From: Streptomyces griseoluteus
GTDB taxonomy: Bacteria > Actinomycetota > Actinomycetes > Streptomycetales > Streptomycetaceae
DNA: 64,000 bases
Direction: 5' to 3'
Assembly (NCBI RefSeq): GCF_004784465.1
Contig: NZ_SRRU01000014.1
Span: 1 to 64,000, forward strand
Shown here: positions 1 through 8,072 of the stretch, one piece after another
How the letters are laid out: the number at the start of each line of letters is the position of its first letter
Position numbering within the stretch: position 1 is the first letter of the stretch
Notes under the pieces: generated by a model
The model's input: only the letters and a program-made list of their open reading frames with translations
The model's database searches: none
What the model was told of the DNA's origin: nothing
Program-made: the position numbers and the translations under genes

Positions 1-126
1 AACACCGAGCGGACCCAAGCCCTGGCAGACTTCCTCCACACCTACAACCACCATCGCTGCCACACCGCACTGGGCGGACACCCGCCCATCAGCCGCGTCA
101 ACAACGCTGCGAGTCAATACACCTAG
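1..126 (+). CDS. IS481-type transposase, C-terminal end only (cut by window edge)
   Basis: Only the last 41 codons and the TAG stop lie in the window. The segment FLHTYNHHRCHTALGGHPP followed by ISRVNN is the usual end of the DDE (rve) integrase core of IS481-type transposases, which cut and join insertion-sequence ends. The catalytic residues lie to the left of the window, so intactness cannot be judged. Its stop codon overlaps the stop of the opposing histidine kinase gene in a shared CTAG. No clear right terminal inverted repeat is visible just after the stop. It could instead be a domesticated integrase without an element around it. Confidence 0.8.
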   Translation, partial: NTERTQALADFLHTYNHHRCHTALGGHPPISRVNNAASQYT

Positions 127-1715
127 GGCGTCGCCGCCTGTGCGATCAAGTCCTCCGACTCGCCTGACTCCGTCGGCCTGCTCGCCAGGGTGAAGACGAT
201 GCGGGTGCCCTCGGTGTGGGTGAGGTCCACCGCGATGGTGCCGCCGTGGAATTCGACGATCTTCTTGCACATCGCGAGGCCGATGCCGCTGCCCTTGTAG
301 TGGTCCTTGGTGTGGAGGCGCTGGAAGATGACGAAGACCTTCTCGGCGTACTCGGGAGCGATGCCGATGCCGTTGTCGGTGACGGCGAAGCGCCAGAAGT
401 CGCCGTCCTGTTCGGCGGAGATGTGGATGACCGGGGTCTCGCCGGGGCGACGGAACTTGATGGCGTTGCCGATCAGGTTCTGCCAGAGCATGCCCATCTG
501 CGTGGAGTCGGCGACGAGTGTGGGGAGTTCGTCACGGGTGATCACCGCTCCCGACTCCTCGATGCTGACGCTGATCGCGGTGAGGGTCCGCTTCATGACC
601 GTGTTCAGATCGACGCTCTGGTGGGTGTTGTGGACGCGGCCCACGCGGGAGAACTCGAGCAGGTCATTGATGAGGGCCTGCATGCGGTTCGCGCCGTCGA
701 CGGCGAAGTCGATGTACTGGTCCGCCCGTTCGTCGAGCTGACCGCCGTACCGCCGCTGGAGCAGCTGCGTGAAGCTGGACACCTTCCGCAGCGGCTCCTG
801 AAGGTCGTGCGAGGCGACGTACGCGAACTGCTCCAGCTCCGCGTTGGACCGCTTGAGGTCGGCGGACTGCTCGTCCAGGCGCAGCCGGGCCTCCTCACTG
901 AAGTCCAGCGCCCTCAGCAGCCGCCTGCGCATGGCCTCGATCTCGTCGCTCAACTGCCGCAGGTCGGCGGGGCCGGTCTGAGTGATCGGGTGGCGGAAGT
1001 CGCCCTCCGTGATGGTCCGGGCGTCCGCGCCGATCCGCTCCAACGGCCCGGTGACACCCCGGCGCAGCGCCTCGGAGACGATCACCGCGAGGGCCATGAT
1101 GACCGCCGCGATGGCAGTGAAGATCCAGTTCCGCAGGCGCATCGTGGCGGACAGGTCCGCCCTGGCCGACGCGCGCTCGGCGCGCAGCCGTTCCTGCTGG
1201 GTGGCCATGGCGGCGCGCGTGGCGTCGAAGGCCGTCCTGCCCTTGTCCGCGTTCTCGGTGGCCAGAAGAGAGGGCTTGCCGGACGGTGAGGCCGCGACCG
1301 GCCGCGCGATCTGCGCCTGCCACGTCTCGATACTGTCCTCCACGACCTTGAGGTCGCGCAGGCGGGCGGGGTTGTCCCGGAGGAGGTCCGACAGTTTCTT
1401 CGTGTACACCTTCTGCTGGCTGAGCCCCTGCCGGTACGGGTCCAGGAAATCGGGGGTGCCGGTGAGTCCGTAACCCCGGATGCCGGTCTCCTGGTTGAGC
1501 AGCGCCGACTCCAGCCGGATCGAGGTCATCAGCGCGGGGGACTTCACGTCCACGAGGTTGTCGCTGATCGCTGCGGTCCGCCCGAGCGCCCAGGCGCCGG
1601 TCGCCCCCAGGAGCACCAGGACGGACATCGCTACGGTGAGCCCGACGCGAAGCCAGCGCCGAGTCGTCCACCGGGACAGCTCCCGCGCGTGCGGCGGCTT
1701 CTCAACGACGGTCAT
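123..1715 (-). CDS. CHASE3-HAMP sensor histidine kinase (phytochrome-type kinase core)
   Basis: This is a membrane sensor kinase of 530 residues. A transmembrane helix at about 22-45 is followed by an extracytoplasmic CHASE3 domain (46-190, with NQETGIRGYGLTG) and a second helix at about 197-215. Then come HAMP, a coiled coil, HisKA with phospho-acceptor His303 in ASHDLQEPL, and HATPase_c with the N box at 413-420, DNGIGI at 447-452 and GSGIGLAM at 475-482. The ATG at 1715 was chosen because GGAGGAG stands just upstream; an upstream in-frame start would add 85 arginine-rich residues. It is divergent from the response regulator gene, its probable partner. CHASE3 signals are poorly defined, so the stimulus is unknown. 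Confidence 0.92.
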   Translation of the reverse strand: MTVVEKPPHARELSRWTTRRWLRVGLTVAMSVLVLLGATGAWALGRTAAISDNLVDVKSPALMTSIRLESALLNQETGIRGYGLTGTPDFLDPYRQGLSQQKVYTKKLSDLLRDNPARLRDLKVVEDSIETWQAQIARPVAASPSGKPSLLATENADKGRTAFDATRAAMATQQERLRAERASARADLSATMRLRNWIFTAIAAVIMALAVIVSEALRRGVTGPLERIGADARTITEGDFRHPITQTGPADLRQLSDEIEAMRRRLLRALDFSEEARLRLDEQSADLKRSNAELEQFAYVASHDLQEPLRKVSSFTQLLQRRYGGQLDERADQYIDFAVDGANRMQALINDLLEFSRVGRVHNTHQSVDLNTVMKRTLTAISVSIEESGAVITRDELPTLVADSTQMGMLWQNLIGNAIKFRRPGETPVIHISAEQDGDFWRFAVTDNGIGIAPEYAEKVFVIFQRLHTKDHYKGSGIGLAMCKKIVEFHGGTIAVDLTHTEGTRIVFTLASRPTESGESEDLIAQAATP

Positions 1716-1827
1716 CCTCTGTTCTCCTCCGCGGTGACGGCCGCGATCACAGCGGCGCAGGCATACCCTAAGCGACGACGACAACCGTTGTTGTCGCGGG
1801 CGATCCCGAGGGCTTACGCTCCTGGTC

Positions 1828-2604
1828 ATGCCTGGCAAGAACTTCGTCGTGCCGACCGCCCCGGAGGAGATGGCCGCCCTCGCGGACGCCGCGGTCGACG
1901 AAGTCGCGCGGCGCATCGTCCATGAGGTCACGGCGCCAAGTGGTCGTGTTCCCTCGCCGGACGATCCCATGCACGCGCTGACCCGGCTGCACGTACTGAC
2001 GCATCTCCAGCGGGCCGCCGAACGCCTCCAGCGTGCGGCGGCCGTGGAGGCCGCCCGCGCGGGTGCCGGCTACCCCCAGCTCGGCGAGGCCAGCGACATG
2101 ACGCGCCAGGGCGCCCGGCGCCGCTGGCCGGGACTCTTCACCCACTCCAATGAAGCACCCACGGAGCATCCGATGATGACCACCCCCACCCGCCCCTTCG
2201 ACGTCCTGCTCGTCGAGGACGACGTCGCGGACGCCCTCCTCATCGAGGAGGCCCTCTCCGAGCGCGGTGCCCGGAACCTGGTCCAGGTCACCGACGGAGT
2301 CGCCGCGCTGGAGCACCTGCGCGCCCCGGACAGCGCGCGTCCCGACCTCATCGTGCTCGACCTCAACATGCCCCGCATGAACGGCCGCGAGCTGCTTCAG
2401 ATCCTCAAGGCCGACAAGGAGCTCCAGACCATCCCCGTCGTCGTCCTCACCACCTCCTCCGCCCCCGACGACGTCACCGGCGCCTACCAGGGCCACGCCA
2501 ACGCCTACGTCACCAAGCCCGTCAACCTCGCCGAATTCGAACAGGCCGTCCAGAGCATCGACGCCTTCTACCTCGAAACGGCAACCCGCCCGCCGCGCGC
2601 CTGA
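1828..2604 (+). CDS. Response regulator (Rcp1-like receiver) with an N-terminal HTH-like extension
   Basis: The open frame codes for 258 residues. Residues 120-258 form a stand-alone CheY/Rcp1-type receiver: acidic pocket E130-D131-D132, phospho-acceptor D178 in IVLDLNMP, T208/T209 and K230. Residues 1-105 are a separate helical segment ending in LGEASDMTRQGARRRWPG, which resembles the recognition helix of small actinobacterial HTH proteins. An ATG at 2173 with GGAG seven bases upstream could start the receiver alone (143 residues) in the same frame. The locus is therefore either a fused HTH-receiver protein or two in-frame products. It is divergent from the CHASE3 kinase, which probably phosphorylates it. 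Confidence 0.85.
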   Translation: MPGKNFVVPTAPEEMAALADAAVDEVARRIVHEVTAPSGRVPSPDDPMHALTRLHVLTHLQRAAERLQRAAAVEAARAGAGYPQLGEASDMTRQGARRRWPGLFTHSNEAPTEHPMMTTPTRPFDVLLVEDDVADALLIEEALSERGARNLVQVTDGVAALEHLRAPDSARPDLIVLDLNMPRMNGRELLQILKADKELQTIPVVVLTTSSAPDDVTGAYQGHANAYVTKPVNLAEFEQAVQSIDAFYLETATRPPRA

Positions 2605-2618
2605 GCCATCGTGGAGCA

Positions 2619-2651
2619 CGGTCGTACGGACCCCGCCGGCCCGTACGACCG
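2619..2651. terminator. Bidirectional hairpin terminator
   Basis: Perfect 11-base arms CGGTCGTACGG / CCGTACGACCG surround an 11-base loop. The hairpin sits between the convergent ends of the response regulator gene and the hypothetical gene and can serve both. There is no U tract, as is common in Streptomyces. Confidence 0.7.
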
Positions 2652-2659
2652 CACCGCCT

Positions 2660-3085
2660 TCACTCGCGCCGGCGCCTGAACGCGAACGCCCGGACGGAGT
2701 CCTGACCACTCAACCGGAGCGGGGGAGTGGTACCTCCCTTGATCACCTCGGTGCCGACGCTCGTGGCGGTGGCCACGCCGGCCGAATAGGCGACAGCGAG
2801 CACCTCGGCCAGCACGCTGTTGACTCCGGCCTCCGGAAGGGGTGTCAGCGAGTGAAAGACCTCCTGCCCGTAGGGCTCCAGCCAGTCCCGGTCAGCGACG
2901 ACGACCAGCCAGTCCCCCTCACACTGCACCCGCACGTTCTGCGCGCCGAGGACCAGGGCCTCGGCGGCGATCATTCCCGCCAGCTCGACGGCGTCGTAGG
3001 CACCTGAGCGGAAGAACCGGCGTTCATTGCGACGCAGGTAGTCCATAACGTCGGGTCGAGTGATGTCGTCAGGGTGATACGTCAC
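2660..3085 (-). CDS. Hypothetical protein, 141 residues
   Basis: I do not recognise this family. The protein is soluble and of mixed alpha/beta character, with no signal peptide or membrane segment. It has a central beta-rich part (VQCEGDWLVVVADRDWLEPYG) and a small Gly/Ala-rich helix region, and ends in a basic FAFRRRRE tail. The GTG at 3085 is preferred (GAGAGA upstream). The longer ATG start at 3112 would overlap the start of the divergent VOC gene by two bases. High third-position GC supports a real gene. Confidence 0.6.
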   Translation of the reverse strand: MTYHPDDITRPDVMDYLRRNERRFFRSGAYDAVELAGMIAAEALVLGAQNVRVQCEGDWLVVVADRDWLEPYGQEVFHSLTPLPEAGVNSVLAEVLAVAYSAGVATATSVGTEVIKGGTTPPLRLSGQDSVRAFAFRRRRE

Positions 3086-3110
3086 TCTCTCAGCCTGGCA
3101 GGATGACCGC

Positions 3111-3464
3111 ATGGAACGTGTACTTGGAATCGGCGGCTGCTTCCTGCGGGCCGCCGATCCGGTGGCCCTGAACGCTTGGTACCGGGACTGCCTGGGTCTT
3201 GAGGCCGATGAGCACGGCCTGTGGCAGCAGGGGACCGGACCGACCGTGTTCGCGACCTTCGACTCCGGAACCGACTACTTCGGCTCCCGAACACAGCGGA
3301 CCATGCTCAACTTCCGCGTCGCCGACCTGGACGCGATGCTCGCGCAACTCCGCGCCAAGGGGGCCGACGTCGCCGAGGAGACCCAGGACATGGAGGGCGT
3401 CGGCCGTTTCGGATGGGTGACCGATCCGGAGGGCAACCGCGTCGAGTTGTGGCAGCCCGCCTGA
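3111..3464 (+). CDS. VOC (glyoxalase/bleomycin-resistance) family protein
   Basis: This 117-residue single-module VOC protein has the two expected beta-alpha-beta-beta-beta repeats, seen as GIGGCFLRAADPVALNAWYRD and MLNFRVADLDAMLAQLRAKGADV, and ends in the typical GWVTDPEGNRVELWQP. Family members bind a divalent metal and act as isomerases, dioxygenases or drug-binding proteins. Nothing here fixes the substrate. The start almost touches that of the divergent hypothetical gene, so both promoters must lie inside coding sequence or overlap. Confidence 0.85.
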   Translation: MERVLGIGGCFLRAADPVALNAWYRDCLGLEADEHGLWQQGTGPTVFATFDSGTDYFGSRTQRTMLNFRVADLDAMLAQLRAKGADVAEETQDMEGVGRFGWVTDPEGNRVELWQPA

Positions 3465-3475
3465 CGGCGGGTCCG

Positions 3476-4846
3476 TCAGTCCAGGGCCACGTTCTTCGTC
3501 TCCGGGGCCCACGCCACCGACGCCGCCAGACCGATCGCCAGGACCACGGTCAGGGCCAGCATGGTGGGGGAGAAGCCGATGTGGTCGAGGCTGAGCGGGA
3601 GGAGGAAGGTGCCGATCGCGGAGCCGATGCGGCTCATGCCGTTGAGCAGGCCGACGCCGGAGCTGCGGAGGTCGGTGGGGAAGAGCTCGGCGGGGTAGAC
3701 CTGGTCGAGGTTGACGGCCGCCGACATGGTGAAGGTGAAGACCAGGAACAGCGGGAAGAGCAGAGCCTTCGGCGCGTCGGGCCAGATCGCCATGGGGGCG
3801 AGGGCGGCGATGAGGACGACGAAGGACCAGATCGTCAGCCCGCGCCGGGTCATCTTCGCCACGAACCACAGCCCCGCCACACTGCCGCCCAGCAGGAACA
3901 GGTTCAGGATGCCGTCGCTGGTGGTGTCCTCCTCGCCGACCCCGATCTTGGCCAGCACCAGCGGCAGGAACGTATAGATGGCGAAGTACGGCACCACCTG
4001 GGCGTTGTAGAAGATGACGCCGAACGCCGTGCGCCGCCAGTACTCGGGGCCGAACAGGTCCCGGTAGCGCGCCCGGGGGCGCTCGGCCGCGGCGCGCGCG
4101 ACACGGGCCAGCGAGGCGACCTCGTCCTCCTTGCCCCCGAGCCGGCGCACCACGGCCCGCGCCTGCTCCAGGTGCCCGCGCGCGACGAGCCAGCGCGGGG
4201 ACTCCGGCACACCGAGCCGCAGCAGCACCACCGCCAGCGCCGGCAGACTGCTGGACGCGAGCAGCCACCGCCATGCCTCGCCGCCGAGGCCGACCACCCA
4301 GTTGCCGAGGAAGAACGCCACCACGTACCCCACCGTCCACATGACGGTCAGGGAGGCGAGCAGCCCGCCCCGGTAGCGGCGCGGTACGAACTCGGCGACC
4401 AGTGTCGGGCCCAGCGCGTAGTCGGCGCCGATGCCGATACCGATCAGCAGACGCAGTACGAACAACTGGGCGGGGCCGGTGACGAAGAACTCGGCGGCCG
4501 ACGCGACCGAGATGAGCAGGAAGTTGTACGTGTAAAGGCGCTGGCGGCCGATCCGGTCGGCGCCCCAGCCGACGACCACGCTGCCGAGGAAGATGCCGAT
4601 CAGCGCCGCCGCGCCGAGCAGCCCCTCCCACACGGAGCCGAATCCCAGCTGCCGGGCGATCAACGGCAGCGCGATGCTGATGATGCCGAGTTCATAGCCG
4701 TCGGAGTAATTGGCGCAGAACGTCAGCGCCGTGATGCGCAGATGGAAGCGGTTGAGGGGAGCGTCGTCGAACGCGGTCGCCGCCTCGTCGCCCCCCGAGG
4801 GTCCGGGGTTGTCACTCCCGGAGGAAGAGGTCTTGCTCTGCGGCAT
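3476..4846 (-). CDS. MFS transporter (sugar/organic acid porter type)
   Basis: This inner-membrane carrier has about 456 residues and 12 predicted helices. Residues 41-60 (ANYSDGYELGIISIAL) carry the charged TM1 typical of metabolite:H+ symporters. Motif A is GADRIGRQR near 95-103, and the loop after TM4 reads FVPRRYRGG. Start chosen at ATG 4846; an upstream in-frame start at 4885 is possible. The gene begins inside the end of the RpiR gene, so the two are probably co-transcribed and translationally coupled. Next to a divergent ammonia-lyase-like gene, it may import an amino acid or its product; the substrate is not readable from sequence. Confidence 0.87.
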   Translation of the reverse strand: MPQSKTSSSGSDNPGPSGGDEAATAFDDAPLNRFHLRITALTFCANYSDGYELGIISIALPLIARQLGFGSVWEGLLGAAALIGIFLGSVVVGWGADRIGRQRLYTYNFLLISVASAAEFFVTGPAQLFVLRLLIGIGIGADYALGPTLVAEFVPRRYRGGLLASLTVMWTVGYVVAFFLGNWVVGLGGEAWRWLLASSSLPALAVVLLRLGVPESPRWLVARGHLEQARAVVRRLGGKEDEVASLARVARAAAERPRARYRDLFGPEYWRRTAFGVIFYNAQVVPYFAIYTFLPLVLAKIGVGEEDTTSDGILNLFLLGGSVAGLWFVAKMTRRGLTIWSFVVLIAALAPMAIWPDAPKALLFPLFLVFTFTMSAAVNLDQVYPAELFPTDLRSSGVGLLNGMSRIGSAIGTFLLPLSLDHIGFSPTMLALTVVLAIGLAASVAWAPETKNVALD

Positions 4847-5636
4847 AGTCTTCGAAACCTTCCAGTCGTTGCCGGGCCGAGGCACCGGCCGCGTCGGCCA
4901 TCGCCTCCACCAGCGCCACGGTCAGCGAGACGACCGCGGCGTGCGAGTCGAACACGAACTCGGAGGCGACTCCCGCGCTCAGCACGTCGTCGGCGAGCGG
5001 GGTGAGCGCCGTGACGAGCCGGTCCGTGATCACAAGCGTGTGCAGGCCCAGGGTGCGAGCCTGTTGGAGCGCGGCCGCGCACTCCCGCGGGTAGCGGGGG
5101 AGTGCGACCATCACCAGTGTTCGGGCGCCACACCGGTGGGCGTGCCTCAGTTGGTCGCCGAACACACTGCCCGAGTCGGTCAGCAGCCGGACGTCCGGAT
5201 GGATCTTGGTGGCAAGGTAGGCGAACGAGGCGGCCTGCGCGGCGGACACGCGGTACCCCACGACGACCAGCGGCACGGACGCCATCAGCCGCTCGGCGAC
5301 CGCCCGCAACCGCGTCTCGTCGGCGAGCTGGGCGCGCAGCGCGGCGAGGTTGCGCAAGTCGGCGTCGACGGCGGCCTGGAACTTGTTGCCGCCGCGCTCC
5401 AGCACCGGCTCGGTGGTCGCGTCGCGCAGATAACGCCGGAACTCCGCGTACCCCTCGAAGCCGAGCAGGGCGACGAAACGGGTCACCGACGGCTGGCTCA
5501 CCTGAGCGTGCTCGGCCAGCTCGGCGCTGGTCAGCGCGGCAGCGTCGCGCGGGCGCTCGGCCAGATAGCTGGCGATGCGCCGTTGCGCGGGCGTGAGCCG
5601 GTGCGCCGTGAGCAGCTCGTGCAGCGACCGGGGCAC
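4812..5636 (-). CDS. RpiR-family transcriptional regulator
   Basis: This protein of 274 residues has an N-terminal HTH_6 domain (about 1-75; LAEHAQVSQPSVTRFVALLGFEGYAEFRR split around the turn) and a C-terminal SIS domain (about 125-250; VVVGYRVSAAQAASF, GARTLVMVALPRYPRE). SIS domains bind phosphosugars in classic members, but amino-acid-linked members also exist. The GTG at 5636 has AAGGAGAA upstream. It overlaps the MFS gene downstream and is divergent from the lyase-like gene, with an inverted repeat between them that may be its operator. It probably controls both flanking genes. Confidence 0.9.
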   Translation of the reverse strand: MPRSLHELLTAHRLTPAQRRIASYLAERPRDAAALTSAELAEHAQVSQPSVTRFVALLGFEGYAEFRRYLRDATTEPVLERGGNKFQAAVDADLRNLAALRAQLADETRLRAVAERLMASVPLVVVGYRVSAAQAASFAYLATKIHPDVRLLTDSGSVFGDQLRHAHRCGARTLVMVALPRYPRECAAALQQARTLGLHTLVITDRLVTALTPLADDVLSAGVASEFVFDSHAAVVSLTVALVEAMADAAGASARQRLEGFEDYAAEQDLFLRE

Positions 5637-5689
5637 CAGGTTCTCCTTCTCGCCTTCTCGCCGGCGGGGTTCTTGCCAGCACGATGAAT

Positions 5690-5729
5690 CAAGAGTTACA
5701 TGCTATTCGCAGTAATGAATGAACTCTTG
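5690..5729. promoter_or_regulatory. Inverted repeat in the RpiR/lyase intergenic region
   Basis: The arms CAAGAGTT and AACTCTTG are separated by 24 bases in an AT-richer stretch between the divergent RpiR and lyase-like genes. The position suits an operator read by the adjacent regulator. This is inference from symmetry and context only. Confidence 0.4.
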
Positions 5730-5744
5730 TCAAGAGGGGTGGCG

Positions 5745-7196
5745 ATGACCGACTCCAGCCGCATCCTGATCAGCGGCGCCGGACTGAGGTGCGCCGACGT
5801 GGTCCGCGTGGCCCGGCGCAGCGCGTGGCCGAAGCTGGCCCCCGACGCGCTGACCAGGGCGGAACAGAGTTACGAACTGGCCGTGGAGCTGGGGGCGAAG
5901 GGCGCTGTGTACGGCCGGACCACCGGTGTCGGCGCCAACCGCCACATCGTCGTCGACCCCGACGGCGCCGACCTGCACGGACTGCGCCTGCTGCGCAGCC
6001 ACGCCGGCGGCACCGGCGCGCCGCTGCCCGACGACGCGGTGCGCGCGGTCATGGCCGTACGCCTCAACCAGCTCGCCGCCGCCGGCAGCGGGGTGCACCC
6101 CCGGCTGCTCCGGGCGCTCGAACAGGCCCTGCGGGTAGGTGCGTTGCCCCTTGTGCACACCCGGGGCGCGATCGGCACCGGCGACCTCACCGCGCTGGCC
6201 GAGATCGCGCTGACCCTCGCCGGTGAACTGCCCTGGGAGTCCGGCGGGATCGACCCCGTCGCGATCAGTCCCGGCGACGCGCTCGCCTTCATCTCCAGCA
6301 ACGCCGCGACCCTCGCCGAGGCCGTACTCGCCTGGCACGACCTGTCCCGGCTGCTCGCGGCGAGCCATGTGGTGACCGCGCTGACCTTCTGCGCGCTGGG
6401 CGGCTCGGCGGAGGCGTACGACGAGCGCGTGCACGCCTCGCGGCCGCATCCCGGCGCCGTACGATGTGCCGCCGAGCTGCGCCGGCTGCTCACCTCGGGG
6501 GGCGACCTGCCACCCGGCCGGCGTCTCCAGGACCCGTTCGGCCTGCGGGCCTTCCCCCAGGTGCAGGGGCCCGCGCTGGAAGCCGCCGCGCGCGTGGAAC
6601 AGGTGCTGGAGGTGGACATCAACGCGGCGGCGGAGAACCCGCTCATCGACACGGAGACCCAGCAGGCCTTCCACCACGGCCAGTTCTCCACCGCTCCCGT
6701 CGCGCTCGCCTTCGACTACCTGCGCGCCGCGCTCCACCACACGGCGGAGCTGTCCGCCGCCCGCCTCAGCGACCTCGTCGAACCCGACCTCAGCGGCCTG
6801 CCGCCCTTCCTCGCCGAGGGCCCGGCCGGCAGCTCCGGCGTCATGATCCTCGAGTACGTAGCCCACGACGCCCTCGGCACCCTCCGCCACGCCGCCTCCC
6901 CGGTCACCCTCGGCACCGCCGTCATCTCCCGCGGCCTGGAGGACCACGCCAGCTTCTCCACCCACGCGGTCCGCAGCACGGTCGCGGCGACGGCGGCCTA
7001 CCGCAGCGTCCTGGCCTGCGAACTCCTGGGCGCGATACGCGCGTTGCGCATGTCCGACACGGAACTCCCCGACACCCCCCTCCGCCACGCCTTCGACCTG
7101 GCCTCGGCGGGCCTTCCGCATGTGGCCGAGGACCACCCGTTGAGCACGGAAATCCAGCAGGCGGAACGGCTGCTGGACCGGCTGGCGGTTCTGTGA
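5745..7196 (+). CDS. Aromatic amino acid / histidine ammonia-lyase family protein with atypical MIO motif
   Basis: This protein of 483 residues covers the lyase fold: VYGRTTGVGANR near the N-terminus, QDPFGLRAFPQVQG around 262-275, AAENPLIDTE, FHHGQFSTAPVA and GLEDHASF. Classical members build the MIO electrophile from Ala-Ser-Gly; here the aligned triplet is Gly144-Thr145-Gly146 followed by Asp-Leu. The tyrosine of the QDxYSxR motif is Phe265. The activity may therefore differ from simple ammonia elimination. Start at ATG 5745 because AAGAGGGG lies upstream. It is divergent from the RpiR and MFS genes, with which it probably forms an uptake and conversion unit. Confidence 0.85.
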   Translation: MTDSSRILISGAGLRCADVVRVARRSAWPKLAPDALTRAEQSYELAVELGAKGAVYGRTTGVGANRHIVVDPDGADLHGLRLLRSHAGGTGAPLPDDAVRAVMAVRLNQLAAAGSGVHPRLLRALEQALRVGALPLVHTRGAIGTGDLTALAEIALTLAGELPWESGGIDPVAISPGDALAFISSNAATLAEAVLAWHDLSRLLAASHVVTALTFCALGGSAEAYDERVHASRPHPGAVRCAAELRRLLTSGGDLPPGRRLQDPFGLRAFPQVQGPALEAAARVEQVLEVDINAAAENPLIDTETQQAFHHGQFSTAPVALAFDYLRAALHHTAELSAARLSDLVEPDLSGLPPFLAEGPAGSSGVMILEYVAHDALGTLRHAASPVTLGTAVISRGLEDHASFSTHAVRSTVAATAAYRSVLACELLGAIRALRMSDTELPDTPLRHAFDLASAGLPHVAEDHPLSTEIQQAERLLDRLAVL

Positions 7197-7303
7197 CTGC
7201 CGGACTGCTGAACCGGGCCCGTCGAGCACAGGCACTCGATCCGCGATGAGTTTCACTGGTCCCGCCAGTCTCACCACCGTTGTCGACCGTAGAGGAGGAG
7301 CTC

Positions 7304-7948
7304 GTGGGACAGCTGTTGCGGGTGCAGAACTTCAATGTTTCCAGTGATGGGATCGGGGCCGGGGAGGACCAGACGCTGGAGAGGCCGTTCGGACACGTCG
7401 ATCCCGGCAGGCTGTTCGCGTGGGCCGGGGCCACGGCGAGTTGGCCGATGCGGACCGAGCCGGGTGGGAGCCGGGGGCTGGACGACTACCTCACGCGGGA
7501 CTACGCGCGGAACATCGGCGCGGAGATCATGGGCCGGAACAAGTTCGGGCCGCATCGGGGCCCTTGGGAGGATCTGGAATGGGAGGGGTGGTGGGGTGAC
7601 GAACCGCCTTTCCATACACCGGTGTTCGTGCTGACGCACCACAAGCGGCCCTCGATCACCCTGTCCGACACCACGTTCCACTTCGTCGAGGGGGAACCGG
7701 CCGAGGTGCTCGCGCAGGCCAAGGAGGCGGCGCAGGGGAAGGACGTACGCCTCGGGGGAGGGGCCACCACCATCCGGGAGTTCCTCGACGCCGACCTGGT
7801 CGACACCCTGCATGTGGTCGTCTCACCGGTGAAGTTCGGGTCGGGCGTACGGCTCTGGGACTCCCCGGACGACCTGCTCGACCGGTTCCACCGGGACGTC
7901 GTCCCCAGCCCGAGCGGAGTGACGCACCACCTGTTCTGGCGCAAGTGA
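7304..7948 (+). CDS. Dihydrofolate reductase / RibD C-terminal-like reductase
   Basis: This protein of 214 residues belongs to the RibD_C branch of the DHFR superfamily, NADPH-dependent reductases of varied pteridine-like substrates. It shows an N-terminal strand LLRVQNFNVSSDG, a GAEIMGRNKFG cofactor segment, LGGGATTIREFLDADLVDTLH and the final strand VTHHLFWRK. GTG at 7304 is chosen because AGAGGAGGAG stands just before it. A strong hairpin ends the unit. The substrate cannot be inferred. Confidence 0.85.
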   Translation: MGQLLRVQNFNVSSDGIGAGEDQTLERPFGHVDPGRLFAWAGATASWPMRTEPGGSRGLDDYLTRDYARNIGAEIMGRNKFGPHRGPWEDLEWEGWWGDEPPFHTPVFVLTHHKRPSITLSDTTFHFVEGEPAEVLAQAKEAAQGKDVRLGGGATTIREFLDADLVDTLHVVVSPVKFGSGVRLWDSPDDLLDRFHRDVVPSPSGVTHHLFWRK

Positions 7949-7954
7949 ACGGCG

Positions 7955-7987
7955 CTCAGGGCAGCTCCCGTACGGGGCTGCCCTGAG
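7955..7987 (+). terminator. Strong hairpin terminator
   Basis: CTCAGGGCAGC pairs with GCTGCCCTGAG, and the stem continues through CCCGT/ACGGG with a one-base bulge, directly after the reductase stop codon. Confidence 0.75.
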
Positions 7988-8072
7988 GTGGGGGGTGTCG
8001 TCCCCGCTCCTGGTCCGCTCCGGTCGCGTCACCTGGCGTGCCCTGGCGGCAGTTGGCGCCGGCGTCGGGCCG

